DNA from: Arcobacter defluvii
Lineage (GTDB): Bacteria; Campylobacterota; Campylobacteria; Campylobacterales; Arcobacteraceae
Length of the DNA stretch: 64,000 bases
Assembly (NCBI RefSeq): GCF_013201725.1
Contig: NZ_CP053835.1
Location: 2,418,001 to 2,482,000, forward strand
Direction of reading: 5' to 3'
Part shown: positions 9,150 to 18,349 of the stretch, piece after piece
How the letters are laid out: each line of letters opens with the position of its first letter
Numbering within the stretch: position 1 is the first letter of the stretch
Notes under the pieces: model-generated
What the model was told of the DNA's origin: nothing
Databases searched by the model: none
What the model saw: only the letters and a program-made list of their open reading frames with translations
Program-made: the position numbers and the translations under genes

Positions 9150-9686
9150 CTAATTTAACAAATAAGGTAAATCTCTTTTTAATGATTCCAATAAATCCTC
9201 ATTTAAAAAAAATTTTGAATATTTCTTTTCAGGATTTTTGTAGCAAAAAGCACAGACATACCTATTTTTTTTAATTAATTCGATACTTGGCATTAAAATT
9301 TCTTGTAAAGATGGATTGTTTTCATAAAAAAGATACATTTCTTCTAAATTTTTTTCAAGATCATTATCTTTTAAGAAAATCACATTTTCTTGCATAAACT
9401 CAATAACACTCTCTTCTTTTGATTTTATATTTAAAAATGCCTCTTTTACATCTTCAAATCTCATATCAAATTTAGCTCCAACTAACAAGGTTTCTTTTAG
9501 ATTTTCTAAATCATTTTTTTGGAAATAATATTGCAATAAAAGATTTAAATAATGTTCTTGAACATCTTTATCATAACTTTCTATAAATTCAAAAACTTCA
9601 TTTGCATTATTTATTTTCCCATTTTCAAGTAAAATATTATGAAGGACACCTATTTCTCCAATAATTTCATGTAGTCTATCACTCAT
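9150..9686 (-). CDS. Alpha-helical protein of unknown function
   Basis: A 178-residue soluble protein, apparently all helical and acidic. Two cysteines in the motif CAFCYKNPEKK (about 144-154) could bind a metal, but there is no second CxxC pair. The repeated helical pattern (NNANEVFEFIE, NLKETLLVGAKF) recalls helical repeat proteins, without a clear TPR consensus. It is the first gene of a two-gene unit with the membrane protein at 8407-9141. The function is unknown. Confidence 0.6.
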   Translation of the reverse strand: MSDRLHEIIGEIGVLHNILLENGKINNANEVFEFIESYDKDVQEHYLNLLLQYYFQKNDLENLKETLLVGAKFDMRFEDVKEAFLNIKSKEESVIEFMQENVIFLKDNDLEKNLEEMYLFYENNPSLQEILMPSIELIKKNRYVCAFCYKNPEKKYSKFFLNEDLLESLKRDLPYLLN

Positions 9687-9821
9687 TAATTTCCTTATAC
9701 AATTTTATATATTGTATCCAAAATAGATTTTAAAAATATTATAAAATATGCTATTATAAGCCCTATAATAATTAAATCACAAAATTAAAGATTTAAAATA
9801 TCATTTATCAAGAAGATTTCA

Positions 9822-12800
9822 ATGTCAAAAAGAATAAAAGAGATAATATTAATCATAATATTTCTAACAACGAGCCTATATGGGAATTTAGAAAAGGTCT
9901 CTTTACAACTAGAATGGAAACATCAATTTGAATTTGCAGGATTTTATACAGCTTTAGAAAAGGGTTATTATAAAGATGTTGGCTTAGATGTAGAAATAAA
10001 AGAGTTTGAAGATGGAATTAATATAAGCCAAGATGTTATTGATGGAAAATCAACTTTTGGGCTTAGTTCTTCGGCATTGATTTTAGAAAAACTAAAAAAT
10101 AGACCAGTTGTCTTAATTGCTTCTTATTTTAAACAAAATGCTTTAGCATTAGTTACAAAACCAAATATAAAAACTCCTGCTGATTTAAAAAACAAAAAAA
10201 TCATGGCTTTAGATTGGGAAATGGGTCATACAAGTTTAGGAGTTATGTTAAAAGATTTTGGAATAGAAAAAGATGATTATACTTTAATACCTCATGATTT
10301 TAAAATTGATAAATTTATAAATAATGAAATTGATGCAATGAGTATTTTTATAACTTCTCAACCTTTTGAATTAAATAAATTAGGAGTTGAATACAATATT
10401 TTAAATCCTGCAAATTTTGGAATTTATTCTTATGATGAAGAACTTTTTACAAGTGAAAATATTATTTATAAAAATCCAAAAATGGTTGAAAACTTTATTA
10501 ATGCTTCAAATAAGGGATGGGAATATGCTTTTAAAAACAAAAAAGAGATTGTTGATTTAATTTATAATAAATATACAAAAAGAAAAACTAAAGAATCTTT
10601 ACTATATGAAGCAAATAAAACAGAAGAAATATTTAAAACAAATATTTTTAAAATAGGTGCTGTCGCACCTGAACTTATAAAACTAAATGCTGATTTATAC
10701 TCAAATCTTGGATTAGTTGATAAAAACTTTGATATTACAGCTCTTTTAAATTCTTATTATATTTCTAATGAAAATAAAAATTTGATATCATTTACGGAAG
10801 AAGAAAAAGCTTATTTAGAAACTCATCCCATAATAAAAATTCACAATGAAATGAATTGGCCTCCTTTTAATTATAATGTAAATGGAATACCAACTGGATT
10901 TTCAATCGATTATATGAATCTTTTAGCATCTAAATTAAAAATGCATGTTGAATATATTTCTGGTTTTACATGGAATGAATATATTGAAAAATTAAAAAAA
11001 CAAGAAATTGATGTTATGTTAAATATGTCAAAAACAAAAGATAGAGAAAAAAATTTTATATTTACAACTAGCTATACAAAAGCAATTGATACAATATTTA
11101 CTAGAAAAAATAGTAATTTAAAAAATATTAAAGATTTTGAAGGAAAAACACTTGCAGTTATAAAAGGTTTTTATGAAGAAGAACTTTTAAAAAGATATTA
11201 CCCAAATATAAAACTATTATTAGTAAATGATTCAATTGAAGCATTAGAAAAAGTTGCTTTTGGAGATGCTGATGGTTCTATTGATAATTTTGCAGTTGGA
11301 AATTATCAAATTGAAAGTAACCATATTTCAAATTTAAAACCTGCTTTTTCTATAAATGATGAAAGATTTAATTTAGATATGTTTATTGCAACAAATAAAA
11401 ACAATGAAATATTAAGAAATATTTTACAAAAAGGTAAAGACAAAATAAACGAAGAAGATATTTTAGAATTAAAAAGAAAATGGATTAATCCAAAAGAAAA
11501 TGATAAAAATTCAAATATCTATTTAAGCCAAGAAGAAAAAGCTTACTTAAATAATAAAAAAGTAATTACAATGTGTGTTGACCCAGAATGGGAACCATTT
11601 GAAAAGATTAATGAAAAAGGGCAACATGAAGGAATTGCAGCTGATATTATAAAAATTATATCTTCATCTTTGAATATCAACATTGAACTTGTTCCAACAA
11701 AATCATGGGAAGAGAGTATAGAATTTTCACAAGAAAAGAAATGTGATATTTTAAGTTTTTTAAATGAAACACCAAAAAGAAAAGAGTGGTTAAATTTTAC
11801 TGAACCAATATTTGAAGATCCAAATGTAATAGTTGCTAGACTTGAAACCAAAGAGATCAAGGATTTATCTAAAATAAAAGCATCTATTGCTTTACCAAAA
11901 GGTACAGCAATGGCAGAATTATTTGCTAAAGATTTTCCAAATTTAATAATCATTCCTACAAATTCAGAAGATGAAGCTTTTAAATTAGTTGAAGATAAAA
12001 AAGCTGATTTAACTATACGTTCAATGATTATAGCAGCATACACAATAAAAAAAGATAATATATTTAATCTTAAAATTGTAAACCAACCAAAAGGTTATGA
12101 AAATTATTTAAGAATTGGAGTAGAGAAAAACAACATTACTCTTTTAAATATTTTAAATAAAGCTATTGAAAATATAGATAAAAAAGATATTGAAAATATA
12201 GTAACAAAATGGGTTGTAATAAAATATGAAAAAACAACAGATTATACATATTTTTGGATAGTATCTGCAATAATTATAATATTTATCATATTTATTTTAT
12301 ACAGACAATATCTGCTAAAACTTACAAATAAATATTTAAAAGATGAAGTTATAAAAAGAACTACTCAGCTAGAAAATTCAAACTTGATTTTGGAACAAAA
12401 AAAAGATGAACTCTCAACTTTAAATAAAACTCTTGAAGAAAAAATAAAAAAAGAAGTTGAAAAAAATAGACTTATACAAGAAAAGCTTTTTAAAGCAGAT
12501 AAATTAGCTTCTATGGGAGAAATGATTAGTAATATTGCCCATCAATGGAGACAGCCTTTATCTATAATTTCGACTATTGCAACAGGAACTAAACTTCAAA
12601 AAGAGATTAATACATTAAAAGAAGAAGAATTAATTGAAAATATGGACTTAATAAATAAAAATGCTCAATATTTATCAGAAACTATTGATGATTTCAAAAA
12701 TTTTATAAAAGGTGATAGAAAAATCCAAAATTACAATTTATATAATACTATACAACATTTTATACATATAGTTCATTCTTCAATAAAAAATTCTAATATT

Positions 12801-13199
12801 CAGTTAGTTCTAGATTTAGATAAAACAATTTATGTAGAGGGTTATCCAAATGAATTAATTCAATGTTTAATTAATATTTTTAATAATTCTAAAGATGCAT
12901 ATGAAGAGATAAAAGAAAAAGAACCACTATTCTTCATTCAAACAAAAAAGGAAGATAATCAAATTTATATAATAATAAAAGATAATGGTGGAGGGATTCC
13001 TGAAAATATTATTTCTAAAATATATGACCCATATTTTACAACAAAACATAAATCACAAGGAACAGGACTTGGTTTAAATATGACTTATAAACTTGTAACC
13101 GAAGGTGCACATGGTAAAATAGATGCTACGAATGTGAAATATATGTATAAAAATAAACTGTATAAAGGCGTAGAATTTAAAATAATAATTGAAATATAA
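9822..13199 (+). CDS. Hybrid sensor kinase with NMT1-like and two SBP3-like periplasmic domains
   Basis: A 1125-residue membrane histidine kinase. After a signal/anchor (1-22) comes a THI5/NMT1-like binding domain (about 25-310; [21 protein letters not shown] is typical). Two family-3 solute-binding domains follow (about 325-555 and 570-805; starts near [14 protein letters not shown] and [14 protein letters not shown]). Then come one membrane helix (about 812-832), a coiled coil, HisKA with His907 in NIAHQWRQP and an HATPase with DNGGGIP and GTGLGLNM. There is no receiver domain and no adjacent response regulator. It probably integrates several small-molecule ligands, which are not predictable here. 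A TATAAT at 9765-9770 may be its -10. The tRNA cluster converges on its 3' end. Confidence 0.88.
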   Translation: MSKRIKEIILIIIFLTTSLYGNLEKVSLQLEWKHQFEFAGFYTALEKGYYKDVGLDVEIKEFEDGINISQDVIDGKSTFGLSSSALILEKLKNRPVVLIASYFKQNALALVTKPNIKTPADLKNKKIMALDWEMGHTSLGVMLKDFGIEKDDYTLIPHDFKIDKFINNEIDAMSIFITSQPFELNKLGVEYNILNPANFGIYSYDEELFTSENIIYKNPKMVENFINASNKGWEYAFKNKKEIVDLIYNKYTKRKTKESLLYEANKTEEIFKTNIFKIGAVAPELIKLNADLYSNLGLVDKNFDITALLNSYYISNENKNLISFTEEEKAYLETHPIIKIHNEMNWPPFNYNVNGIPTGFSIDYMNLLASKLKMHVEYISGFTWNEYIEKLKKQEIDVMLNMSKTKDREKNFIFTTSYTKAIDTIFTRKNSNLKNIKDFEGKTLAVIKGFYEEELLKRYYPNIKLLLVNDSIEALEKVAFGDADGSIDNFAVGNYQIESNHISNLKPAFSINDERFNLDMFIATNKNNEILRNILQKGKDKINEEDILELKRKWINPKENDKNSNIYLSQEEKAYLNNKKVITMCVDPEWEPFEKINEKGQHEGIAADIIKIISSSLNINIELVPTKSWEESIEFSQEKKCDILSFLNETPKRKEWLNFTEPIFEDPNVIVARLETKEIKDLSKIKASIALPKGTAMAELFAKDFPNLIIIPTNSEDEAFKLVEDKKADLTIRSMIIAAYTIKKDNIFNLKIVNQPKGYENYLRIGVEKNNITLLNILNKAIENIDKKDIENIVTKWVVIKYEKTTDYTYFWIVSAIIIIFIIFILYRQYLLKLTNKYLKDEVIKRTTQLENSNLILEQKKDELSTLNKTLEEKIKKEVEKNRLIQEKLFKADKLASMGEMISNIAHQWRQPLSIISTIATGTKLQKEINTLKEEELIENMDLINKNAQYLSETIDDFKNFIKGDRKIQNYNLYNTIQHFIHIVHSSIKNSNIQLVLDLDKTIYVEGYPNELIQCLINIFNNSKDAYEEIKEKEPLFFIQTKKEDNQIYIIIKDNGGGIPENIISKIYDPYFTTKHKSQGTGLGLNMTYKLVTEGAHGKIDATNVKYMYKNKLYKGVEFKIIIEI

Positions 13200-13202
13200 G
13201 AG

Positions 13203-13277
13203 TGGATGGGGTAGAAGGATTCGAACCTTCGAGTGACGGTACCAAAAACCGTTGCCTTACCGCTTGGCGATACCCCA
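13203..13277 (-). tRNA. tRNA-Gln (TTG)
   Basis: Cloverleaf of 75 bases with acceptor TGGGGTA/TACCCCA, anticodon TTG and an encoded CCA. The discriminator base reads T, where E. coli tRNA-Gln has G. It is the last gene of the seven-tRNA cluster, and its end lies 3 bases beyond the convergent kinase stop. Confidence 0.95.
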
Positions 13278-13295
13278 AAATGAAGATTGAAAAAA

Positions 13296-13372
13296 TGGAG
13301 CTGGTGAAGGGAGTCGAACCCCCGACCTGCTGATTACAAATCAGCTGCTCTAGCCAACTGAGCTACACCAGC
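13296..13372 (-). tRNA. tRNA-Thr (TGT)
   Basis: A 77-base cloverleaf starting GCTGGTG, with anticodon TGT in the loop between CTGAT and ATCAG, and an encoded CCA after discriminator T. Confidence 0.95.
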
Positions 13373-13391
13373 GCCGTATTTCTTTTAGAAA

Positions 13392-13468
13392 TGGTGTCAA
13401 GAGAGGGACTCGAACCCTCGACCTCCGGCTTATGAGACCAGCGCTCTAACCAGCTGAGCTACCTTGAC
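13392..13468 (-). tRNA. tRNA-Met (CAT), elongator
   Basis: A 77-base cloverleaf with acceptor GTCAAGG/TCTTGAC, anticodon CAT, discriminator A and an encoded CCA. It lacks the initiator signature (C1-A72 mismatch and three G-C pairs in the anticodon stem), so it is elongator Met. The alternative is the lysidine-modified Ile acceptor, for which the CAT gene at 13669-13745 looks the better candidate. Confidence 0.8.
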
Positions 13469-13476
13469 ACAAAAAT

Positions 13477-13553
<77 letters not shown>

Positions 13554-13587
13554 ATAAATAAAAGAACCTATAACTTTAAAAGTTAAA

Positions 13588-13664
13588 TGGAGCGGGAGAC
13601 GAGACTCGAACTCGCGACAGTCTGCTTGGAAGGCAGAAGCTCTAGCCAACTGAGCTACTCCCGC
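13588..13664 (-). tRNA. tRNA-Gly (TCC)
   Basis: A 77-base cloverleaf with acceptor GCGGGAG/CTCCCGC, anticodon TCC between TCTGC and GCAGA, and an encoded CCA. Confidence 0.95.
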
Positions 13665-13668
13665 AAAA

Positions 13669-13745
13669 TGGTGGGTCATGAAGGACTCGAACCTTCGACC
13701 ACTCGGTTATGAGCCGAGTGCTCTAACCAGCTGAGCTAATGACCC
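13669..13745 (-). tRNA. tRNA with CAT anticodon, probably Ile2 (lysidine)
   Basis: A 77-base cloverleaf with acceptor GGGTCAT/ATGACCC and anticodon CAT. The arm CTCGGCTCATAACCGAG and the T arm resemble the Bacillus minor isoleucine tRNA more than elongator Met. An AUA-reading tRNA-Ile modified by TilS is expected in such an AT-rich genome. Elongator Met is the alternative. The CAT anticodon itself is certain. Confidence 0.7.
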
Positions 13746-13749
13746 ACAA

Positions 13750-13840
13750 TGGCGGACAGTGAGGGATTTGAACCCTCGGTACCGTTACCAGTACGTCTCC
13801 TTAGCAGGGAGGTGGTTTCAGCCAACTCACCCAACTGTCC
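13750..13840 (-). tRNA. tRNA-Ser (GCT)
   Basis: A 91-base class II tRNA with a long variable arm, anticodon GCT, acceptor GGACAGT/ACTGTCC, discriminator G and encoded CCA. It is the first gene of the cluster in transcription order. Confidence 0.95.
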
Positions 13841-13871
13841 TTTTTGCGCTAATTTTACTATCATAAAATCA

Positions 13872-13885
13872 GGACGGAAATTATA
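13872..13885 (-). promoter_or_regulatory. Promoter -10 and discriminator of the tRNA cluster
   Basis: On the minus strand TATAAT (13885-13880) is followed by TTCCGTCC. Seventeen of 18 bases from CTATTATAAT through CCGTCC match the rRNA operon promoter at 63784. The -35 hexamer is weak. It lies between pyrF and the first tRNA, so the tRNAs need not depend on read-through from pyrF. GC-rich discriminators are typical of stringently controlled promoters. Confidence 0.7.
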
Positions 13886-13926
13886 ATAGTATATCACTTA
13901 AAGCATACTTAAAATTTGAAGGGATA

Positions 13927-14625
13927 TTAAATATTTTTCAATATCTCTTCAACAACCTCTTTTGGATTTTCAGATTTGTATATTGGTCTACCAACAACAA
14001 TAAAATCTACTAAATTTTCTTTTGAAAAAGGAAGATCTGCCACTCTTTTTTGGTCACCACTATCCTCACCAAAAGGTCTAATTCCAGGACATAAAGTTAT
14101 AAAATCTTTCGAAGTATTATTTTTAATATCTAAGCTTTCAAATGCAGAACAAACAACTCCATCTATTCCTGATTCAAATGTATCAATTGCAAATTGTGTT
14201 GCTTTTGTACTTATATCTTCATTGTAAATAGCTTTAAAACTATCATTATCAAAAGAAGTAAGAGCAGTTACAGCTAAAACTAAAGGTTTATTAGGAATAT
14301 CTTTTATCCTATTCATAACTGTTTTCATAGCTTCTACACCTGAACTTGCATGAACATTAAACATATCCACTAATCCAAAATTTGCTATTTCTTCAGCAGC
14401 ATCTGCCATTGTATTTGGAATATCATAAAGTTTTAAATCTAAAAATATTTTAAAATTTGGATTTATTACTTTTAAATCTTCTAAAAACTTTTTACCATCT
14501 CTAATATAACTTCTAAATCCAACTTTTAACCAAACATCAAAATCTTTTATTTGTTTTACTAACCTAAGATTTTCTTCAGCAGTTGGCAAATCTAAAGAGA
14601 CACATAATTTCATAGCTCTACTCAC
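13927..14625 (-). CDS. pyrF: Orotidine 5'-phosphate decarboxylase
   Basis: A 232-residue cytoplasmic enzyme converting OMP to UMP, the last step of pyrimidine synthesis. The catalytic D-x-K-x-x-D array is at Asp63, Lys65 and Asp68 in [12 protein letters not shown]. The phosphate-binding end PGIRPFG...VVGRPIY is present. I keep the GTG start at 14625, two bases after the nusB stop and 8 bases after AAAGG. An internal ATG at 14613 (giving MKLCVSLD) is the alternative start. It is the third gene of ribH-nusB-pyrF. Confidence 0.95.
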   Translation of the reverse strand: MSRAMKLCVSLDLPTAEENLRLVKQIKDFDVWLKVGFRSYIRDGKKFLEDLKVINPNFKIFLDLKLYDIPNTMADAAEEIANFGLVDMFNVHASSGVEAMKTVMNRIKDIPNKPLVLAVTALTSFDNDSFKAIYNEDISTKATQFAIDTFESGIDGVVCSAFESLDIKNNTSKDFITLCPGIRPFGEDSGDQKRVADLPFSKENLVDFIVVGRPIYKSENPKEVVEEILKNI

Positions 14626-14627
14626 AA

Positions 14628-15023
14628 TTATGCCTTTACAACTTTATCTAGTAAACCATTTACAAATTTTGGTGCCCCATCACTTGCTAATTTTTTAGAT
14701 AATTCTATAGCTTCATTTATTACTACTGCTTTTGGTAAATCTTCAAATAATATTTCATAAATAGCTAATCTTAAAATTGATTTTTCAACAGAACCAATAT
14801 CTTCTAAAGTTCCTTGATTCAAATGAGATATTATTTCAGTATCAATTTTTTCCAAATTTTCAATTGATCCATTAAATAATTTTAGTGCAAAATCTTTTTG
14901 TTTATTTCTAATTTTTTTTTCTTCTAAAATTTCATCAACAAATTTTGCTATACCTTCATTTCCTAAATCATAAGCATATAATAAACCAATTACAGACTCT
15001 CTTGCTTGTGTTCTAGTTGCCAA
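14628..15023 (-). CDS. nusB: Transcription antitermination factor NusB
   Basis: A 131-residue all-helical RNA-binding protein. It begins [19 protein letters not shown] and ends with the typical [29 protein letters not shown]. It binds boxA RNA with NusE (S10) to keep RNA polymerase processive in rRNA operons, so a boxA-like site in the leader of the rRNA operon here (63703-63715) is a relevant target. Length is normal for the family. It lies two bases from both ribH and pyrF, so the three are one operon. Confidence 0.95.
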   Translation of the reverse strand: MATRTQARESVIGLLYAYDLGNEGIAKFVDEILEEKKIRNKQKDFALKLFNGSIENLEKIDTEIISHLNQGTLEDIGSVEKSILRLAIYEILFEDLPKAVVINEAIELSKKLASDGAPKFVNGLLDKVVKA

Positions 15024-15025
15024 AA

Positions 15026-15496
15026 CTATTTCCCCATTTCAGTATATAAATCTAGCATTTCAATGATTGTAACCATTGCTTCAGCACCTTTGTTACCAAC
15101 TTTTGAACCTGCTCTTTCAATTGCTTGCTCTATCGTATCAGTTGTTAAAACACCATTTGATACAGGTTTTCCATATTTTAAACCAACAGTAGCAATTCCT
15201 TTAGTAGCTTCAGCAGAAATATAATCAAAATGAGGAGTAGCGCCTCTTATAACAGCTCCTACACAACATACTGCATCATATTTACCACTTGATAATGCTT
15301 TTTCTAAAGCAAAAGGAATTTCAAAAGCACCTGGTACTAAAATTAAATCTAAGTTTTCTTCATTTCCACCATGTCTTTTAAATGCATCTTTGGCACCTTC
15401 AACTAATCTATCAGTTATAATATGATTAAATCTACCATTTATAATTGCAACTTTTTCCGTACCTTTTAGTCTTAAAACACCTTCAATTATTTTCAT
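15026..15496 (-). CDS. ribH: 6,7-dimethyl-8-ribityllumazine synthase
   Basis: A 156-residue enzyme of riboflavin synthesis that condenses 5-amino-6-ribitylaminouracil with dihydroxybutanone phosphate. Family motifs are [37 protein letters not shown] and [12 protein letters not shown]. It is the first gene of ribH-nusB-pyrF and is preceded by a consensus promoter at 15548-15576 and the ribosome binding site GGAG. In related genomes kdsA usually lies directly upstream. Here a diguanylate cyclase gene lies between them. Confidence 0.95.
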   Translation of the reverse strand: MKIIEGVLRLKGTEKVAIINGRFNHIITDRLVEGAKDAFKRHGGNEENLDLILVPGAFEIPFALEKALSSGKYDAVCCVGAVIRGATPHFDYISAEATKGIATVGLKYGKPVSNGVLTTDTIEQAIERAGSKVGNKGAEAMVTIIEMLDLYTEMGK

Positions 15497-15547
15497 TTAT
15501 TTTCTCCAAAGATTATGTGTTAAGTTTTTATTATATAAAAAAGCCTC

Positions 15548-15576
15548 TTTATATCTGTTGAACAATCAAGTGTCAA
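15548..15576 (-). promoter_or_regulatory. Sigma-70 promoter of ribH-nusB-pyrF
   Basis: On the minus strand TTGACA (15576-15571) and TATAAA (15553-15548) are separated by exactly 17 bases. The promoter lies in the gap between the diguanylate cyclase stop and the ribH start, so ribH need not rely on transcription from kdsA. Confidence 0.75.
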
Positions 15577-15588
15577 AAATATAATTTT

Positions 15589-17436
15589 TTATCTATAAAT
15601 AATTGATTTATTTCTTCCAGATTTTTTTGCTCCGTATAAGGCTTCATCTGCTTTTTTAAACAATAATTCAATATTATCATCTTTCTTTAAACTTGATATA
15701 CCTAAAGATATTGTTTTATAGCCTACTTTTTCAAATCTAAAATTCTCAATTTCTTTTCTTAATTTTTCTGCAAGTATAAAAGCACTATCTTCAGATGTTT
15801 TTGTACAAATAATTAGAAACTCTTCACCACCATATCTTCCAAAAATATCTGAAATTCTTATGTTTTCTGAAATTATTTTTGACAACTGTTTTAAAACATT
15901 ATCACCAACTAGATGACCATAAGTGTCATTTACTAACTTAAAAAAATCAATATCAATTATAATTAGAGAGAGATTATCTTTATGCCTTTTTGCAACTTCT
16001 ATCTCTTTTTGTAAAAAAGTATCTAACATTCTTCTATTATAGATTCCTGTTAATTTATCTATTGATGCAAATTTTTCCAACTCTTTTTTTGCAGTAATAT
16101 CAACTCCTACTGAAATAAATTGTTCAATAGAGTCATTTTTAGCATTTTTTTTGGGAATAATATATTGATTTAACCAATAATCTTTTCCATCTTTACTTTT
16201 ATTTTGTATTTCACCTTCCCAAATTTTCTTATCTAAAATAGTTTTCCATAACTCTTTTATAATCATTTTATCTTGTTTTGGATTTGATATAATAGAAATT
16301 TTTTTCCCAATTAATTCCTCTTTTGAGTAACCACTTATTTGTTCAAAAGCTTTGCTTGCTTCTACTATTGTACTATCAATTTTAGTCGTTACAGTAATTA
16401 CATATTTATCAATAATTAATGTAAATTCATTTAATTTTTTATTAGCTTTCAAAAGTTTTTCTTGCAATATTCTAGGAGTTTTTGAAACAAAAATCGCCAT
16501 TATAAAACTTAACGCAACTGTCAATAAAAAAACTATTACTGCAACATTTGTTCGTTCTTTTAATAATTCTTTTTTATAATCTTTCTTCGTTTTTAAAATT
16601 AATATGGCATTATCTTCATTTTTCAAGGAATCTTTTAAAGAAAAAGTAAAAATTCCATTATTTAAACCATCTGGAAAATCTATAGATATATCTCTTGCTA
16701 TATTTTTATATTTATTAAAAGCAAATTCTTGATTTGGATGTAATATATAATTCTTATTTTCATCAATAATATAACAATCAAATATAGAAGAAGAAGCTAA
16801 AGATTTAAATAAATTATTAGTTAATAAATTTATTACAACCATTGCACTAAATTGATTATTTTCAAATAAAGCTATTCCAACTCTAATTGTCGGTCTATAT
16901 GGAATTTCAATTTTTCCATGTTCAATATTTAAATCTAATTTTGAATGCCAAATCTCTTTTTCATTCAGTTTAGATATACTTTGGAAATAATCTCTATGAT
17001 ATTTATTTTGAAGATCTTTTTCTCCAACAATAAAGGCTTGTTGGTTTTCTTTATTTCTATCAACTCTTACCAATTCTTGCCCAGATTTATCAATAAGTCT
17101 TGCTTGCATAATGATACTATTGCTATTTGCCACAGCTAAAAAAATATTATTTAGATTTTCTTTATTTAAAGAATTTCTTTCAATCAAAAATTTCTTTGTT
17201 AAATTATCATAAGCTAAAGATTTAGCGATATTATCAATATTTTCAAAAGTTGGTTTTAAAATAGTTTCATTTTTAATTTGAAATATTTCTTTTGCTTTTC
17301 TATTTAAATCTATTTCAATATCTTTAATTTCAAAAGTATAAGCTACTATTACACTAAAACAAGAAATGATAATGCCAAAAACAATAAAATATAAAGTGAA
17401 AAATTTATGAAAGTTTTGTTGATTCAATACAAACAC
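15589..17436 (-). CDS. Membrane diguanylate cyclase: periplasmic sensor, PAS, GGDEF
   Basis: A 615-residue protein. Membrane helices lie at about 13-35 and 295-315. Between them is a periplasmic Cache-like sensor (MQARLIDKSGQELVRVDRNK is typical of the dCache group). A PAS domain follows (about 335-460; SGYSKEELIGKKISI), then a GGDEF domain (about 460-615) with an intact GGEEF at 536-540 and an inhibitory RxxD (RISD) five residues before it. It should make cyclic di-GMP in response to an external cue. The start is GTG at 17436. A TTG three codons on (17427) has better spacing from AGG. It separates kdsA from ribH and is flanked by a terminator and a promoter. Confidence 0.9.
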   Translation of the reverse strand: MFVLNQQNFHKFFTLYFIVFGIIISCFSVIVAYTFEIKDIEIDLNRKAKEIFQIKNETILKPTFENIDNIAKSLAYDNLTKKFLIERNSLNKENLNNIFLAVANSNSIIMQARLIDKSGQELVRVDRNKENQQAFIVGEKDLQNKYHRDYFQSISKLNEKEIWHSKLDLNIEHGKIEIPYRPTIRVGIALFENNQFSAMVVINLLTNNLFKSLASSSIFDCYIIDENKNYILHPNQEFAFNKYKNIARDISIDFPDGLNNGIFTFSLKDSLKNEDNAILILKTKKDYKKELLKERTNVAVIVFLLTVALSFIMAIFVSKTPRILQEKLLKANKKLNEFTLIIDKYVITVTTKIDSTIVEASKAFEQISGYSKEELIGKKISIISNPKQDKMIIKELWKTILDKKIWEGEIQNKSKDGKDYWLNQYIIPKKNAKNDSIEQFISVGVDITAKKELEKFASIDKLTGIYNRRMLDTFLQKEIEVAKRHKDNLSLIIIDIDFFKLVNDTYGHLVGDNVLKQLSKIISENIRISDIFGRYGGEEFLIICTKTSEDSAFILAEKLRKEIENFRFEKVGYKTISLGISSLKKDDNIELLFKKADEALYGAKKSGRNKSIIYR

Positions 17437-17489
17437 CTACCTTAAAAGCGGGAATTGTATCAAAACAGAACTTTAAATTGACTATACCA

Positions 17490-17536
17490 ATATAAGAATA
17501 AAAGATGAATGATATAATTTTTATATCATTCATCTT
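17490..17536 (-). terminator. Rho-independent terminator after kdsA
   Basis: A perfect 15-base-pair stem (17502-17516 with 17522-17536) has a five-base loop. It is followed on the minus strand by TTTTATTCTT. It lies just after the kdsA stop and before the diguanylate cyclase promoter region. Confidence 0.85.
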
Positions 17537-17545
17537 ACTAAGTTT

Positions 17546-18349
17546 TTAGAAGTTTTGCCCTAGAGCATCTTTGATTGCAAAAATATCATTTATAGTTTTA
17601 TATAAATCTTCAACTTTTAGCATATTTGGACCATCACTTTTTGCAACACTTGGATCAATATGTGTTTCAAAGAAAAATCCATCAACACCAACAGAAGCAG
17701 CAGCTCTTGCCATATAAGGAACAAAAGCAGAATTTCCACCAGTTGTTCCTCCTGTACTTGGAATTTGTACACTATGAGTTGCATCAAAAATTACAGGAGC
17801 ATATTGTCTAAGCAATAATAAATTTCTCATATCCACAACCAAAGCACCATATCCAAAAGTATTTCCTCTTTCACAAAGCCAAACTCCAGCTTTTTGAGAA
17901 TTTTCATAATTTACTTCAAAAACACCTCTTGTATTTAGTATCTTTTCAACTGGATGTTTCATAGCATCAGCTGCTAAAAATTGTCCTTTTTTGATATTTA
18001 TTTTTGCAGGAGTTTTTGCAGCTGCTACAAGTAAATCAGTCTGTCTACATAAAAATGCAGGAATTTGTAATATATCCAGAACTTCACCAGCAGGTGCAGC
18101 TTGATATGATTCATGAATATCTGTAACAACTTTATATCCAAACTGCTCTTTTATCTCTTGAAATATTTTTAATCCCTCATCAAGTCCTGGTCCTCGAAAA
18201 GAGCTTAAACTTGTTCTATTTGCTTTATCAAAACTTGCTTTAAAATAAAATTCTACTCTTTTATCTTCACTTAATGGCTTTAGTTTTTCTGCTATTTTAA
18301 ATACTGTATCTCTATCTTCAAGTACACAAGGTCCAGTTATTACTTTCAT
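17546..18349 (-). CDS. kdsA: 3-deoxy-8-phosphooctulonate synthase (KDO-8-P synthase)
   Basis: A 267-residue enzyme that condenses phosphoenolpyruvate with arabinose 5-phosphate, making the KDO precursor for lipopolysaccharide. Motifs include ITGPCVLE, FKASFDKANRTS, GVFEVNYENSQKAG, LLLRQYAPVIFDATHSVQIP and the late FFETHIDPSVAKSDGPN. The cysteine in GPCVLE suggests a metal-dependent type. The ATG overlaps the stop of the upstream potassium channel gene in an ATGA junction, so they are translationally coupled. A strong terminator follows. Confidence 0.95.
   Translation of the reverse strand: MKVITGPCVLEDRDTVFKIAEKLKPLSEDKRVEFYFKASFDKANRTSLSSFRGPGLDEGLKIFQEIKEQFGYKVVTDIHESYQAAPAGEVLDILQIPAFLCRQTDLLVAAAKTPAKINIKKGQFLAADAMKHPVEKILNTRGVFEVNYENSQKAGVWLCERGNTFGYGALVVDMRNLLLLRQYAPVIFDATHSVQIPSTGGTTGGNSAFVPYMARAAASVGVDGFFFETHIDPSVAKSDGPNMLKVEDLYKTINDIFAIKDALGQNF

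Noticed and set aside
11543-12043. 166-codon minus-strand open frame
   Set aside because: It is antisense to the hybrid sensor kinase gene, whose protein domains are continuous there. The antisense product is low-complexity Ser/Ile/Leu and looks like nothing known.
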